A DNA stretch of 64,000 bases from NCBI GenBank assembly GCA_020064725.1, contig JAGTWJ010000010.1, positions 806,001 to 870,000 on the forward strand, read 5' to 3'. This document shows positions 1 to 10,573 of this stretch, one piece after another (the first letter of the stretch is position 1; every line of letters begins with the position of its first letter). The notes below the pieces were generated by a model. The model had not been told where the DNA came from, did not search any database, and worked only from the letters and a program-made list of their open reading frames with translations. A program made the translations under genes and the position numbers. This DNA comes from Drechslerella dactyloides. Taxonomy: Eukaryota; Ascomycota; Orbiliomycetes; Orbiliales; Orbiliaceae.

Positions 1-34
1 GCGGGCGCGCGTGGATTCTGACGACGAAGACTGA
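1..34 (+). CDS. C-terminal tail of a gene entering from the left edge
   Basis: Reading from base 2, ten sense codons end in a TGA at 32-34 and encode an acidic tail (RARVDSDDED). Acidic Asp/Glu tails of this kind are common ends of fungal nuclear proteins, and the DNA turns AT-rich straight after the stop, as expected of a 3' UTR. Nothing else of the gene is visible, so its identity cannot be given. A chance open frame of this length is possible. Confidence 0.35.
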   Translation, partial: RARVDSDDED

Positions 35-303
35 CCGATTTTATTTACCCTTTTGCATTTTCTCGGTAGCCGGTTTGTGCGGTTTCGTTGCTATTGTATT
101 TCGGTGCTGTTGGCGCACAGCGGAAGTTTAACGATTTCTCTTGTATCATACAAAACTCTTCGTGTCCTATTCGCATCTCAGATTGAGCTGCACCTAGGTA
201 TATATAATTCTTTTTTCTCCGATGTATTCGCCGTCCACCTGAAAAACACCCTCGTGGCCTCATATTTTACAACTAGAGGCATATGCATCGATATAATTAT
301 CGA

Positions 304-1345
304 TCACTCGGTCCTCCAGACCACCACCGTCCCGTCAACCCCCGCCGTCACCATCTCCTTCCGCGCATCGTTCACCGCCACAGCGGTCACCACCTTCCCG
401 CCATGCGCCCGCTCCTTCACGACACACTTCCCCTCCAGCACATCCCACGCATACACCCACCCGTCCTCGCTGCCGCTGACCACATAGCTATCCACCATTG
501 CAAACGCGCTCTGCACACGGTACTCGCTATTCGCATGGCCGCGGTAACTCTGCAGACACCCGCCCGTTCCCTTATCCATCAGCCGTATCGTCCCGTCGAG
601 ACTGGACACGAGCACCGCGCGCTCATCCTGCGTTTGCGCGACGGACGTGATCGCGTGGCCGATGACATCCACATAGATAGTCCCCATGCGCAGATCGTAC
701 CGTCGGATTTTACCGTCCACGCAGCCGGTTATCACCTCGCCGTCGCCGACGGTGAGCGCGCTGATGCTGTCCTTGCCCTCATCCCACACCATCAGCGGCT
801 TCGCGGCATTGCTCTTCGTGTCCCACAGGCGGACGGTGGCGTCGAAGCTGCCCGTGACGAGGACGCTGGCGTCGTGGTTGAACGCGCAGGCGTTGATGCG
901 GGCGTAGTGCCCGGCGAAGCGGCGGAGGGTTTTCGCGGACGCGACGTCCCATAGGAAGGCGGCCTTGTCGCCGCCGACGGAGGCGAAGCGCGCGTTGTCC
1001 GGGCTGACGGCGAGGGAGAGGACTTCGTAGCCGTGCGCGTCGTAGGTTTGGATGAGCGTGCCGGATGAGGGGTTGAAGAGGTTGATTTTGCGGTCCTGCC
1101 CGCCGGTAAGGATCTATAGGCCGTACGGTGGTTAGTAGCTGGCAGTTGAAGAAGAGTAATAGAATAATAAAGTAATAGAGTACATACGTATTGGCCGGCG
1201 CCGGCGCTGTAGGTTACGCAGTGGACGGGACCTGAGAATGCAGAATGCGTTAGCTGAGGTGAACGAGTTCAAAAGAAAGCTGGATGTTAAACGTACCGAC
1301 ATGGCGAGAGATGGTAGCCGCTTGGTGGCTCGGAAAGAGGACCAT
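304..1345 (-). CDS. WD40 scaffold protein, MORG1/WDR83-like
   Basis: Three exons: 1297-1345, 1188-1231 and 304-1113, giving 300 residues. The start MVLFPSHQAA runs across the first splice into GPVHCVTYSAGAGQY and across the second into ILTGGQDRKINLF, which is the normal beginning of WDR83/MORG1. About seven WD40 blades follow, with typical ends such as GSFDATVRLWD, CVDGKIRRYD, SSLDGTIRLMD and GSEDGWVYAWD, ending on a VDGTVVVW strand. In animals MORG1 scaffolds ERK signalling and also associates with the spliceosome; the fungal role is inferred to be similar and is likely splicing-related. Both introns have canonical ends. Family assignment is good, exact function less so. Confidence 0.85.
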
Positions 1346-1706
1346 GGGGCTACATAGAGCGCGATCAAGGTGATATGAGTAAGGTAAGAGTGGGTGGGTG
1401 GAAGCGAAGTTGAATATGAATGATCCTGGAGATACCCAGATTTCCGAAGTGAGGTTACTTAGTCAAGCAGCCGCAACACGCGAGATGCAACAGAACGTAG
1501 TATCTTTTGTATCACAACTTACGTCTAGATCTATGCACTCCACAGATACGCAGGAAATAGATATACTGAGAGGATACCCAGATGAATAAACTTATGCATA
1601 GGGTATTTAGTCTTTGCTAATACAAATTATACGTTAATATGACGAACATATACGTATACACGGATATCACTATCCTCTATCCGAACTCTTGAGAGATCGA
1701 CCGCGC
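1346..1706. other. Intergenic: MORG1 promoter and D2HGDH 3' end
   Basis: The 361 bases hold the upstream region of the MORG1-like gene and the 3' flank of the dehydrogenase gene, both transcribed to the left. The sequence is AT-rich, with atatacgtatac-type tracts around 1620-1670. No gene, tRNA or repeat was recognised. Confidence 0.5.
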
Positions 1707-3605
1707 CTACACATCCATTGGGATGTATTTGTATCTATAACCAGTTAGCCGCCGTCCAGTCTTCACTAAACGCAATAGAAGGAACTCACGGGTTCATTAT
1801 TCCCTGCGGATCGAACGTCCTCTTCACCCGCCGCATGATCTCCAGCGCCGTCGCGTCCCGACTGTACTGCACGTAATCCCGCTTCGCAAACCCCAACCCG
1901 TGCTCCGCGCTGATGCTTCCCTTCCGCTTCTGAATCCACTCGTAGACCCACGGCTCCAGCAGCTTCTCGACCTGCTTGTCGTACCACCTGACCGGCACGT
2001 TCAAGTGCAGGTTCGAGTCTCCCATGTGTCCATAGCCGACGACGCCCACAACGGGCTTCGACTCGTCGGTTGTCCCGCCGACGAGCCCCGCTTCGTCGAA
2101 CCGCTTTCTGCAGTCTTCTACCAGGGTGTGGAATTCATTCAGCGGGATTGAGACGTCGTATTTGTACGTGCCTCCCCAGTGCGCGCAGGCTTCCGAGAGG
2201 CCTTCGCGCCACTTCCACAGTTCGTCGGCTTGGGATTTATCCTGCGCGAGGGTGCCGTCAGCTACGATCTCGTCGCCCATGACCTCTTCGAGGAAGGCTT
2301 CCAGTTTCGCCATGTCGTGTTCGACGTTGGAGCCGCTTGTCTCGATGAGGATGTGGAACGGGTAGCGGTCGGCTAGCGGGTATGGTTTCTTCGTGGCGGT
2401 GTGGTAGAGGTCCTGCGTGAGGCCGTCCATGAGTTCGAAGGCGGAGAGGATTTCGCCGAGGTCCTTCTTGGCTTTGATGAAGGCCGTCTTGACCTGGTCG
2501 AAGGAGTTCAAGCCAAAGTAGGCGGTGTTGACGGAGTTCGATCTGCGCGGGCAGAGGATCGAAATGCCGGTGATGATGCCAACGGTGCCTTCGGAGCCGA
2601 TGAAAATTTGCTTCAGGTCGAAGCCCGTGTTGTTCTTGCGCAGAATCTGGAGGTCGTTGAGGATGGTGCCGTCGGGGAGGACCGCCTCGACACCCAGGAC
2701 CGTTCCGTGGAGACTGCCGTATCGGAGCAGCCGCAGTCCCCCGGCGTTTGTGGAAACATTGCCTCCTACGTGACAGGACCCCTTGGCACCTAAGTCCAGT
2801 GGGAAGATGTGGTTGCGCTCTCGCAGGTACGAGTCTGCGGATTCAAGGATGACGCCAGCATCGCATACGAGCACGCCGGAAACGTCGTCGAAGCTGCGGA
2901 TGTTGTTCATGGCCGAAAGACTAACCACAATCTCGTCAAAGACGGGGACCGAGCCACCTTGTACTTTCCTTAGCGTAGTCTTAGCAGCGTCGTTAGAGAG
3001 TCTGATGCATACCCACGAGACCTGTATTTCCACCCTGCGGCACGACGGCCAGCTTTCGTTTATTGCAGTACTTTAGAATCTCGCTGACCTCCTCCACCGA
3101 CTTGGGCTTCAGCACCAGCTGCGACTGCCCGCGATACTTGCGAACCCAGTCCGTATTGAACCCTTGCAGCTCCGAAGCGTCATCTTGGGCATACACAACC
3201 GATGAAGGCGAGCTCAGGATGCTTTTGAAGTGGTCGACATCTTCGCGAGTCAACTGATTGGAACATCGTCAGGAAGGACGCTCTAGAAGGGACTGGTTGT
3301 GGGACTGACTTGCGAGAACCGAGGGTCCCGTTTGACGTTCGGGTAGCTAGAATAATGGTTAGCTATACTACGTGCATGCTGTTAAATTGCTGGAGACTGT
3401 CATACTTGTCGGCTGTTAATTTGACCTCTTTCGAGGCAGCGTAGCAGCGCGAGGGTTGGGTCGAAAAGCTTCGAGACGGCGCATTGAGCAATTGTCTGGA
3501 GTTCTGTAATGCTCTCGTAGAAGTCGGTTTTGTGCATCGTGTTCCCCTCAGCGCTGCCCGAGATGAGCGCGCCAGCCGCAGCGACCGGCAGCCAATTGAC
3601 GACAT
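1707..3605 (-). CDS. DLD2: Mitochondrial D-2-hydroxyglutarate dehydrogenase / D-lactate dehydrogenase (FAD)
   Basis: Five exons (3406-3605, 3310-3346, 3013-3253, 1790-2957, 1707-1734) encode 557 residues. An Arg/Ser-rich mitochondrial presequence is followed by LTADNYPNVKRDPRFSQLT, the FAD-binding PCMH domain (about 95-300: GGNTGLVGGSVPV, NVSTNAGGLRLLRYGS, GSEGTVGIITGI) and the FAD-oxidase C-terminal domain with EHGLGFAK near residue 505. The enzyme oxidises D-2-hydroxyglutarate (or D-lactate) in the mitochondrion, passing electrons to pyruvate or the respiratory chain depending on the homologue. The last exon is only 28 nt and restores the conserved ending GIMNPYKYI, extended by PMDV. Without that splice the protein would stop at NP. 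The N-terminus points at PRE6, with which it shares a promoter. Confidence 0.93.
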
Positions 3606-4060
3606 CGTGGAGCGCTATTCTAACTGCTAGCTGTTGCAAATTTAACAGATACAGATATCAGATATATATGCTGTATGTTGCCCGAGACGTCGTCGACCGC
3701 AAGTGGAGATATAGATACCAGAGCAACCCGGCGCGATTGAACCGCCAGGTCCGATCTCGCTCTACTTCGGCTAGGCACAGGCGACGCTGCAAAGACGTTG
3801 CGGCGCTGCAGGTACTGCATGCCCCTCCACCAACATGCGCTGCCGCCGTAGACGCCAACAGCCAGCCGCCGTTGCCGCGGTCTTGGCAGGCAAACACGTT
3901 GGCCCGCAACAACGCAGCTCGAACTGAGCTACGACGCTCCCCATTACGCAGCCCCCTCCACGTCCTTATCTTCTCTCTCCATCCTCATCTCCCTTCTACC
4001 GCGCCCGCAACCCGGCCCACCCTCAATCCACACTGCGTATCCGTCCGATTGAACGCCATC
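3606..4060. promoter_or_regulatory. Shared promoter of D2HGDH (-) and PRE6 (+)
   Basis: The 455 bases separate two divergent start codons. The half next to PRE6 is a C-rich leader with repeated CTCTC/CCATC tracts. An exact yeast PACE proteasome box (GGTGGCAAA) was looked for and not seen. Nothing else is recognised. Confidence 0.5.
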
Positions 4061-5226
4061 ATGGCCGGCTCCTACGATCGTGCACTTTCAGGTAAGCTAT
4101 CCATTGCACGGCAGCTCAGCTCTCCCCAGCGACACGCATCCCCGCCAGCTAACACGACAGCTTAGTCTTCAGGTAACTTCCACCGACACCGTCCATCGAA
4201 CACGTCCCGCCGTCTAACGAGCCACCCTCCAGCCCGGACGGCCACGTCTTCCAAGTCGAATATGCCCTCGAAGCCGTAAAACGAGGTAAATCGTCCCGTC
4301 CCTCCACCCGTTACGCGTCACCCCACCACCACCTCCCATAGCTGCTAACACCGGCATCACGCACGTAGGTACCTGCGCCGTGGGCGTGAAGGGTAAATCG
4401 ATCGCGGTCCTCGGTTGCGAGAAGCGCTCCGCCGTCAAGCTCCAGGACACCCGCATCACCCCGTCCAAGATCGGCATGGTCGACTCGCACGTCTGCCTCG
4501 CCTTCGCGGGCCTCAACGCCGACGCCCGCATCCTAATCGACAAGGCCCGCGTGGAGGCCCAGAGCCACCGTCTGACCGTCGAGGACCCCGTTACGATCGA
4601 GTACATTACCAAATACGTTGCCGGCGTGCAACAAAAGTACACGCAGAGCGGCGGTGTACGGCCGTTCGGCATCAGCACGCTGATTATCGGATTCGATCCG
4701 AACGATGATACCCCGCGGTTATACCAGACGGAGCCGTCGGGGATCTACTCGGCTTGGTTGGTTATCTGTGATGATGTATTGGAGGGCTGTGCTGACGGGT
4801 GAGCAGGAAGGCGAATGCGATTGGACGGTCGAGCAAAACCGTGCGGGAGTTTTTGGAGCGGAACTTCAAAGAGGATATGGACCGCGAGGAGACGATCAAG
4901 CTGACGGTCAAGTCGCTGCTGGAGGTTGTGCAGACTGGCGCCAAGAATATCGAGATCGCGTTGATGGCGCCGGGGAAGAAGGTCGAGGTGGGTGCACAAA
5001 CAGCTGTTTACACAACTAACTCTTTGGAGCATGGCTAATTGATCGTCTTACATACGCACAGTACCTCGAGGCGGAGAAGATAGAGAGCTACGTCAAGGAG
5101 ATCGAGGCTGAGAAGGCGGCCGAGGCAGCGAAGAAGAAGGGCGGCAGGGGCGGTGCGTCCGCCTCAACAGCAACAGGAACCAGCACACCCATCGGCGGAA
5201 CGTCCGGCGGCGTCACAGGCTCGTAG
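4061..5226 (+). CDS. PRE6: 20S proteasome subunit alpha4 (PRE6 / PSMA7-type)
   Basis: Six exons: 4061-4091, 4166-4172, 4233-4285, 4369-4756, 4807-4987 and 5062-5226, giving 274 residues. The second exon is only 7 nt (TCTTCAG). With it the protein reads YDRALSVFSPDGHVFQVEYALEAVKRG, the invariant N-terminal signature of alpha subunits. Without it both the frame and the signature are lost. Downstream blocks such as CAVGVKGKS, KLQDTRITPSK, SGGVRPFGISTLI and LYQTEPSGIYSAWKA are diagnostic of alpha4. It forms part of the outer heptameric gate ring of the 20S proteasome in nucleus and cytosol. The C-terminus carries a KEIEAEKAAEAAKKK helix and a Gly/Ser/Thr-rich tail longer than in yeast. Introns have CTAAC-type branch points (for example TCTAACG in intron 2). 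Confidence 0.96.
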
Positions 5227-5496
5227 AGACCGCAAGAGGTAGGTCTGTCTGTGACGGTAGTTGGGCAGTACCATCTAGCGCCATCATTATTTGTAATGAA
5301 GATAATAATGGAATAGATAATGGAAGCGGGTGTCCTGATAGCACCAGGGAAACTTTTGCTGTGCGCGTGCATGAGACCTAATATCAACGCCCGCTGAACT
5401 AATGGTAGATGAACGCTCACCAACATGAACTCGAATCGTGCATGTAATATACAAATAATAGATACGCCAGCGGATATCGACCGTAATCAAATTGTG

Positions 5497-6134
5497 CTAC
5501 CCTAACCGATCCGCCGTCTCAGCGACATCAAACAGCTCGCTCTCATCGAAATCCTTCAACCTATCGTCCTTGATAAACCTATACTCGTAAAATCGCCATT
5601 AGCGTCAAAACTACCTCTCACACCGTGCATACCCCTCCAAACCAAGTCCCCGCAATATTGCAACAGATGAACCATATAGAGCGCGAATGTAAGTAGGGAA
5701 ACCAACCGATTATCCATGCGCACGTCCTCGCTCTCGACCTCCAACATGGGCTTGGGCACCTTGGCCGCGAGCACGTAGTGGTTATCGCAATGCGGGCAAT
5801 ACTCGTCCGCCTCCTCGAACTCGCGCGAGTCCTTGCGGAAGGCCTTCTTGCACTTCTTGCAGACGAGCGTCAGCTCGGCGACTTTGAGCAGCGGGTGGGT
5901 TTCGGACTCCGCGTGGCAGTCGGGGCAGTCGAACCACTTGCGGCCTATGGGTGTTTACACGGACGGGTTAACGGGAGTGCACTGCGGGCGAGGTGTATAT
6001 GGGTTGGTGGCGAAGGGTGAACGAACAGCAGGGTGAGCGGATGGAGACTTGGGCGTTTAGGACGTGTTTACTGGAGTGAGTGTTTAGCTTCAGGGTGTAT
6101 GCGTGGGATGTGTGGACGGCGAGACGTACCACAT
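5497..6134 (-). CDS. Small CHY-type zinc-finger protein
   Basis: Four exons: 6130-6134, 6027-6070, 5707-5944 and 5497-5578, giving 122 residues. The first coding exon is just ATGTG. It splices to TAAACAC to give MCKHVLNAQVSIRSPCCRKW, which supplies the first Cys-His pair of a CHY finger. The finger continues with FDCPDCHAESETH, LVCKKCKKAF and YCPHCDNHY, so a full set of zinc ligands lies within the first 75 residues. The rest is an acidic tail (FDESELFDVAETADRLG). The family is found across fungi as a short single-domain protein. Related CHY proteins include RING-CHY ubiquitin ligases and yeast Hot13, but no RING is present here. Biochemical role unknown. The splice model is supported by the metal ligands it restores. 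Confidence 0.82.
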
Positions 6135-7801
6135 GCTGAGTGTGAGCTGCTTGGATATCGATATCGGCTGCAGGGCAAGCAGGCTGGGGTGGATGAGAAG
6201 GCACGGCAGAGCTTGCCGGGGAGCTGTGATAATCACCAGCCGCAGCTACGCTTATATATCGCACCGCCGCAGTTTAAAATTGTGGCGCACCCGCTTGGCA
6301 GGATGTGCAAGATCCGACTGCGACTTTTGTTCGGTTCGCGAACGGGTATCTCGCAAGGGTCGACCGGTAAATTACCAGCCCCAGTCGTGTCTTTGCAACG
6401 GCTTTCCAATATCATGCACGCAGTTGTATGTGATGTAGGATTCAAAGCTTGAGGATACCATATGTGCCCCCAATGCTGCCTGCCAGAACCGTCTCTTGAA
6501 TACGACGCCGTCAACCGGACACAAGTCCAGATCCGGCTTTCAATTATAAATTCCAGCGCCCTCAACCCAGCCCAAAACACAAGGCTGAACCAGCGGGGCA
6601 GAGGTAGGACAAGCCCGACAGAAACAAGCTCCACTGGCAGCCGGCTGGGCGAACACCAAGCTAGCAACAGCGGCCGTTTCGTGAACGCTCACGTAAACTC
6701 ATGAACTGGGCCTGGAATGGAACTGTGTGGGTTTAGCTTGCGAGACCAGCCTGGAAACGCAACGGATGAATTTGGATACTGGCGACCGCCAATTGCATGC
6801 CGGTAATTTGGAATCTCAGCCCTACGAAATTCAAGTGAACCCCCATCTCCAATCGAACTTGCCCGACGGGTATTCCCCACCCGTCGCAACTTCGCCGCGG
6901 CGTGAATATGAGTATTCGACGTCCCTGCTTGACATCTGTATATCCTGGAATGTAAGTATCCATGTATGAATGTGCAGGCCAGTCGTGGAGGTTAAATGCA
7001 CTGCATGCAGGTCGTCAACCATGCATGCCTCGGTGGGCCTAAGGCGCCTTACTAACTTCTCAGGTTTGCGAGAATGGATACTATAGCAGGCGGAAACTAT
7101 AGCTGTCTCCTCCTGTCATTCGCCTTGCACTTCTGAGAAAATACACATATCGCTCACCGCGTATATATATGATGCATAACTAAGTAAGTACTGAACTACA
7201 GTCATAGCCGGACTTGCGCTATCGCAATGTCGAGGGCTGAGCTGTCAAATTAATTATCAAGGGCTGGCTGGCTAGTGATAAGGCGTCAACGGTGCCAATG
7301 TAGCTTGCATACACCAGAAAGCTTGACTGAACCTCGTCCGCCGAAAATCCCGTTAGCCGGTCTCTGCTCTTTTGCCTACGGCGAAACAAACAGTTAGCGC
7401 AGCACCCGGTGGCGTCGACCAATCGAGGGGTCCACTTGACCTTTCGGCGTCCTCCCAGGCTCCTCCTACTATAATTCAGAATTCAGCCGCAGAGTCTAGT
7501 ATTGGTTACGACGACTTTCCGGGAACAATCGTGCGGTCATGAAGTCTCCTCCTCGCTGGAGTACTGTGCTCGACCACACCGACTTTGGTGGCTTGATGCA
7601 CATATGCAACGGCGGGATAGAGATGAGTCCAAACATGTGGACATATATATACTGGACGTCCCCGTCGACGCTATGGCAGCCGTCACCGTTGATCTCTGCC
7701 AGTAAAGTATCGTCTTGGGCTCCACTCCTGGTACACTGTCTATAGACACTCGATTTTGTGCGACCGACAGCTATATCATTAGACTAGCGATATATCCCGA
7801 G
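6135..7801. other. Divergent intergenic region, no gene recognised
   Basis: The 1.67 kb lies between the CHY protein (leftward) and the four-TM protein (rightward). Open frames of up to 144 codons exist on both strands but show no recognisable motif and no consistent reading. It contains a TGCATGCA palindrome at 7002-7009, a related CATGCATG at 7020-7027, and a chance intron-like GTAAGT...GTGCAG at about 6952-6977. It is most simply regulatory DNA. Confidence 0.4.
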
Positions 7802-8809
7802 ATGTCATCGGCGTACGATACGATTAACCCGGATACGTATACCACCCACCAGGATACGTATACCACCCACCATGATCCTGGCGACTTTAACGACAAACAA
7901 GAAATCAAAGATGTCGAGAAGATCGCCCAGCTCACCCAGAAAATTATCGTACGTCCAACAGAATACACTAACCCCTCCTTAGATTTCTTGCATCTTGGGC
8001 CCGTAGACGCTTTCGTCCACGTACAGGCATACATCGACACCACGGCTGACCGTTACCTCGTTTGCACCTACAGAAAGGCCAAAAGCGGACGAACAACCTG
8101 CGTGTCTTCGAGCGTGTGGTCAACCTGCTCGCTTCGGGGACCATCACGGGAATAATGGGCTACACCCTCGACCGGCTCATCGTCACGCAGAACGAAAAGG
8201 TCAACGGCACAGGCCCCTTCGGCACGAACCCAAAGCTGTGGCCGACGTACGTTCTGACCGGCGTCGGGGCGGCTACTTTCCTGTTCAACCTCGCCGTGCT
8301 GCTCGCGTACTGCTGCGGCAGGCGGGCGGCGGATAAGGTCGCGTCCGGGCAGACGTACGTCCGGCTGCTCAGTCCGATCGGACACCTGATCGTGTGGGGC
8401 ACCACGGCCGGTTCGTTCAATCTTGCGTCGAACGGGAAGGATATCTGGGGGTTTTCGTGCTCGGATCAGCCGGCGGACGTTGTGATCCAGCAGCAGTTTG
8501 AGAAGCTTATCAATTACGACACGCTGTGCAAGTCGAATGTAAGTTGGCATGTACGTGGAGCGTGACTTGTCTTATGGGTGCTGACATGGTGTTTTTTTTT
8601 TTGGCGACATGCAGACCATTTCGGCGTACACGTCCATCGGGACGGCGGGGTTCGCGGCCATCGGCGTTATCATCTGGATTGTCATCACGGTGCACACGCG
8701 CGGACAGGCCAGGGCGCAGAAGAAGCTCGATGCGGCGCGGCGGTTCGAGGGCTATCGCAACTCGGGGCCGGCTCCATATGAGAGTAATGTCAAGGCGTTC
8801 GGTCGGTAG
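7802..8809 (+). CDS. Four-transmembrane membrane protein (MARVEL-like), unassigned
   Basis: Three exons: 7802-7948, 8074-8538 and 8615-8809, giving 268 residues. A polar N-terminal region of about 50 residues contains a perfect 7-residue tandem duplication (DTYTTHQ / DTYTTHH). After KGQKRTNNLRVFERV come four hydrophobic segments at roughly 60-78, 100-125, 145-165 and 205-230 (for example VGAATFLFNLAVLLAYCCG and IGVIIWIVITVHT). The loop between TM3 and TM4 has two Cys (FSCSDQP, DTLCKSN). The tail is basic then polar. The pattern of four helices with a cytosolic N-terminus resembles fungal MARVEL-domain proteins of the plasma membrane. No catalytic motif is seen. The second intron contains a run of about 12 T. 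Confidence 0.8.
7831..7872 (+). repeat. Perfect 21-bp tandem duplication in coding sequence
   Basis: Two identical 21-bp copies at 7831-7851 and 7852-7872 lie in frame within the N-terminal cytosolic region of the four-TM protein. They duplicate seven residues (DTYTTHQ/H). Perfect identity suggests a recent slippage or duplication event. Confidence 0.95.
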
Positions 8810-10573
8810 ACACAAGGTGAAGAAGAGTGATTATAGCCATGATTGCATGATGGGAGGAGTTTGTACCGTTAATCGCAGTAGTGTTTGTAATTTTGCTGTA
8901 TATTATATATATATCGGTTACAATCGTGAGAATCCTGAGGTTATGCATAGACGTATACGCGTATCGTAGCATCAAATCAGGACTATACATAGTATATATG
9001 CCAGCAAGTATGCATTCTGAACGGTTGTATAGTAGCTATAGTTATGTAAGTGGTTTCCATTTATAATTAATGTACCTATAGGTGATTTCTGCAAGAATCA
9101 TCCTGCTCGAGTTAGCGTTACATAATTAGCCTTACAGGTTTAAGCATTCGTGCAGCTAAGCTCTCGGGCAGGAAATACCGAGGGGCACTTCCAGGGCGGA
9201 TGCACAATGCACGAGGGAGCATGCATGGATGCGGCTGCATGAACACGAACGCGAACGAATTGACGAGCTGCTGCATAAAGGAGTTCCTGGCAAGCAGGTT
9301 CCGGATTCATGTTGTGTAATTAATGATTGAAGCAAAGCCACGACCGACAGAACTTCGGGCTGGCAGCTGGCATGTCCACGTCCTCTCGTATTTGATATAT
9401 TGTATCCGTCACATGCACGAGATCGTGATGTCGTCGTCGTCGCGTCGCAATTTCGCAGGCTGCGCGTTGTGCCGAGCGTCGCGGTGCGCCCTTGGCATCG
9501 ACAGTCCCGCTGCGCCGCCCTGACAGCCTGCAAGGGATGCAATTAGCTGTCCGTATGCACCGTACTAGTTTAGCACATGGAGATGCTAGCATGCACTTCA
9601 AAGTACGAAGTACCATCCGATGAGATGAGCATTTCGTGCGGGCGCGGCGTGTTCGCGGAGGCCCGGCGCGCTGGCGCGGACAGTACACGGCGCCACGGGG
9701 GCCCATCTCCTCGTCCGGATGCATATAATAGTATACAGCCATATATATACGAGGGAGGGCATTGTGCACGCGAACCTGCGATCGAGACTCCGCGATGGTG
9801 TGTACATGTACCCTGTAGTATTGTATACATACAATTGTACTTTTACGAGATATCGTGCATTCCTCCGGGTCGGGCTCGCATTCCAGAGGCTCGGCGCTAC
9901 CTGGCTGGCTATAGCGCGCCACCTATCGCCCTGCTGGCCCCATTCGTCGTCATCCAGCCTGGCTGCCCGGCTGCCGTTTCAGGATCAGGGAGCCCAGATT
10001 CGATCCTCAACCTTCCAGACAGCCGGACAACCAACCAAACCCGCCAGCCAATCAACAACCGTCCGCGCTCGCTCGACGCAGCTCCGTATTCGACACACAC
10101 TGCTACCACTCTCGTTCATATCGCCGGATAGCTCGTCGCCCTCGTCGCTGTCGCGTCCTCCATCTCCATCTCCATCTCCATTTCCATCTTCAAAGGCTGA
10201 CCCCGGTGCCCGTGCTGACTAACGCCCCGACGGTTCCTGACGCTCGATTACGACCAACCGCCACGCACGTGCAGGATTTATTTTCTGACCACAGGAAGCA
10301 GATACTCCTTTCGGCAGCAGGTTCGCCGGAGCGTATTGTACAGCTGGGCTGGAAGGCGGAACGTAACTGCTCCTCGCTCGTGCTGTTCTCTGCTTCTCGC
10401 CTTCTCTCGGACATTCGTTCTCACAAAAAGGCCTCTTGGACGCCCGCCGCCCGCGTATTACCGGCCACTTGGAAGCATCTCCCTCAAAACATCACCACAA
10501 CGACGACGGTCCGCCGACTGAACGACTGCCTCGCCACGTAGATGTTCCGGCTTCGCCTGGATTCACCGTCACC
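8810..10573. other. Intergenic, upstream of 5-phosphatase gene
   Basis: The left part (8810-9160) is the AT-rich 3' flank of the four-TM gene. The right part holds the promoter and leader of the 5-phosphatase gene, with a TCCATC hexanucleotide run at about 10157-10192. A 200-codon minus-strand open frame at 9320-9922 has no recognisable domain and is treated as chance. Confidence 0.4.

Noticed and set aside
283..954. 223-codon plus-strand open frame over the MORG1-like gene
   Set aside because: Opposite-strand shadow of a well-conserved WD40 reading frame; His/Arg/Pro-rich product without domain.
3606..4060. PACE (Rpn4) box in the PRE6 promoter
   Set aside because: No GGTGGCAAA or its complement found by reading the region.
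9320..9922. 200-codon minus-strand open frame
   Set aside because: No recognisable domain, Arg/Ser/Cys-rich composition, and competing frames on the other strand.
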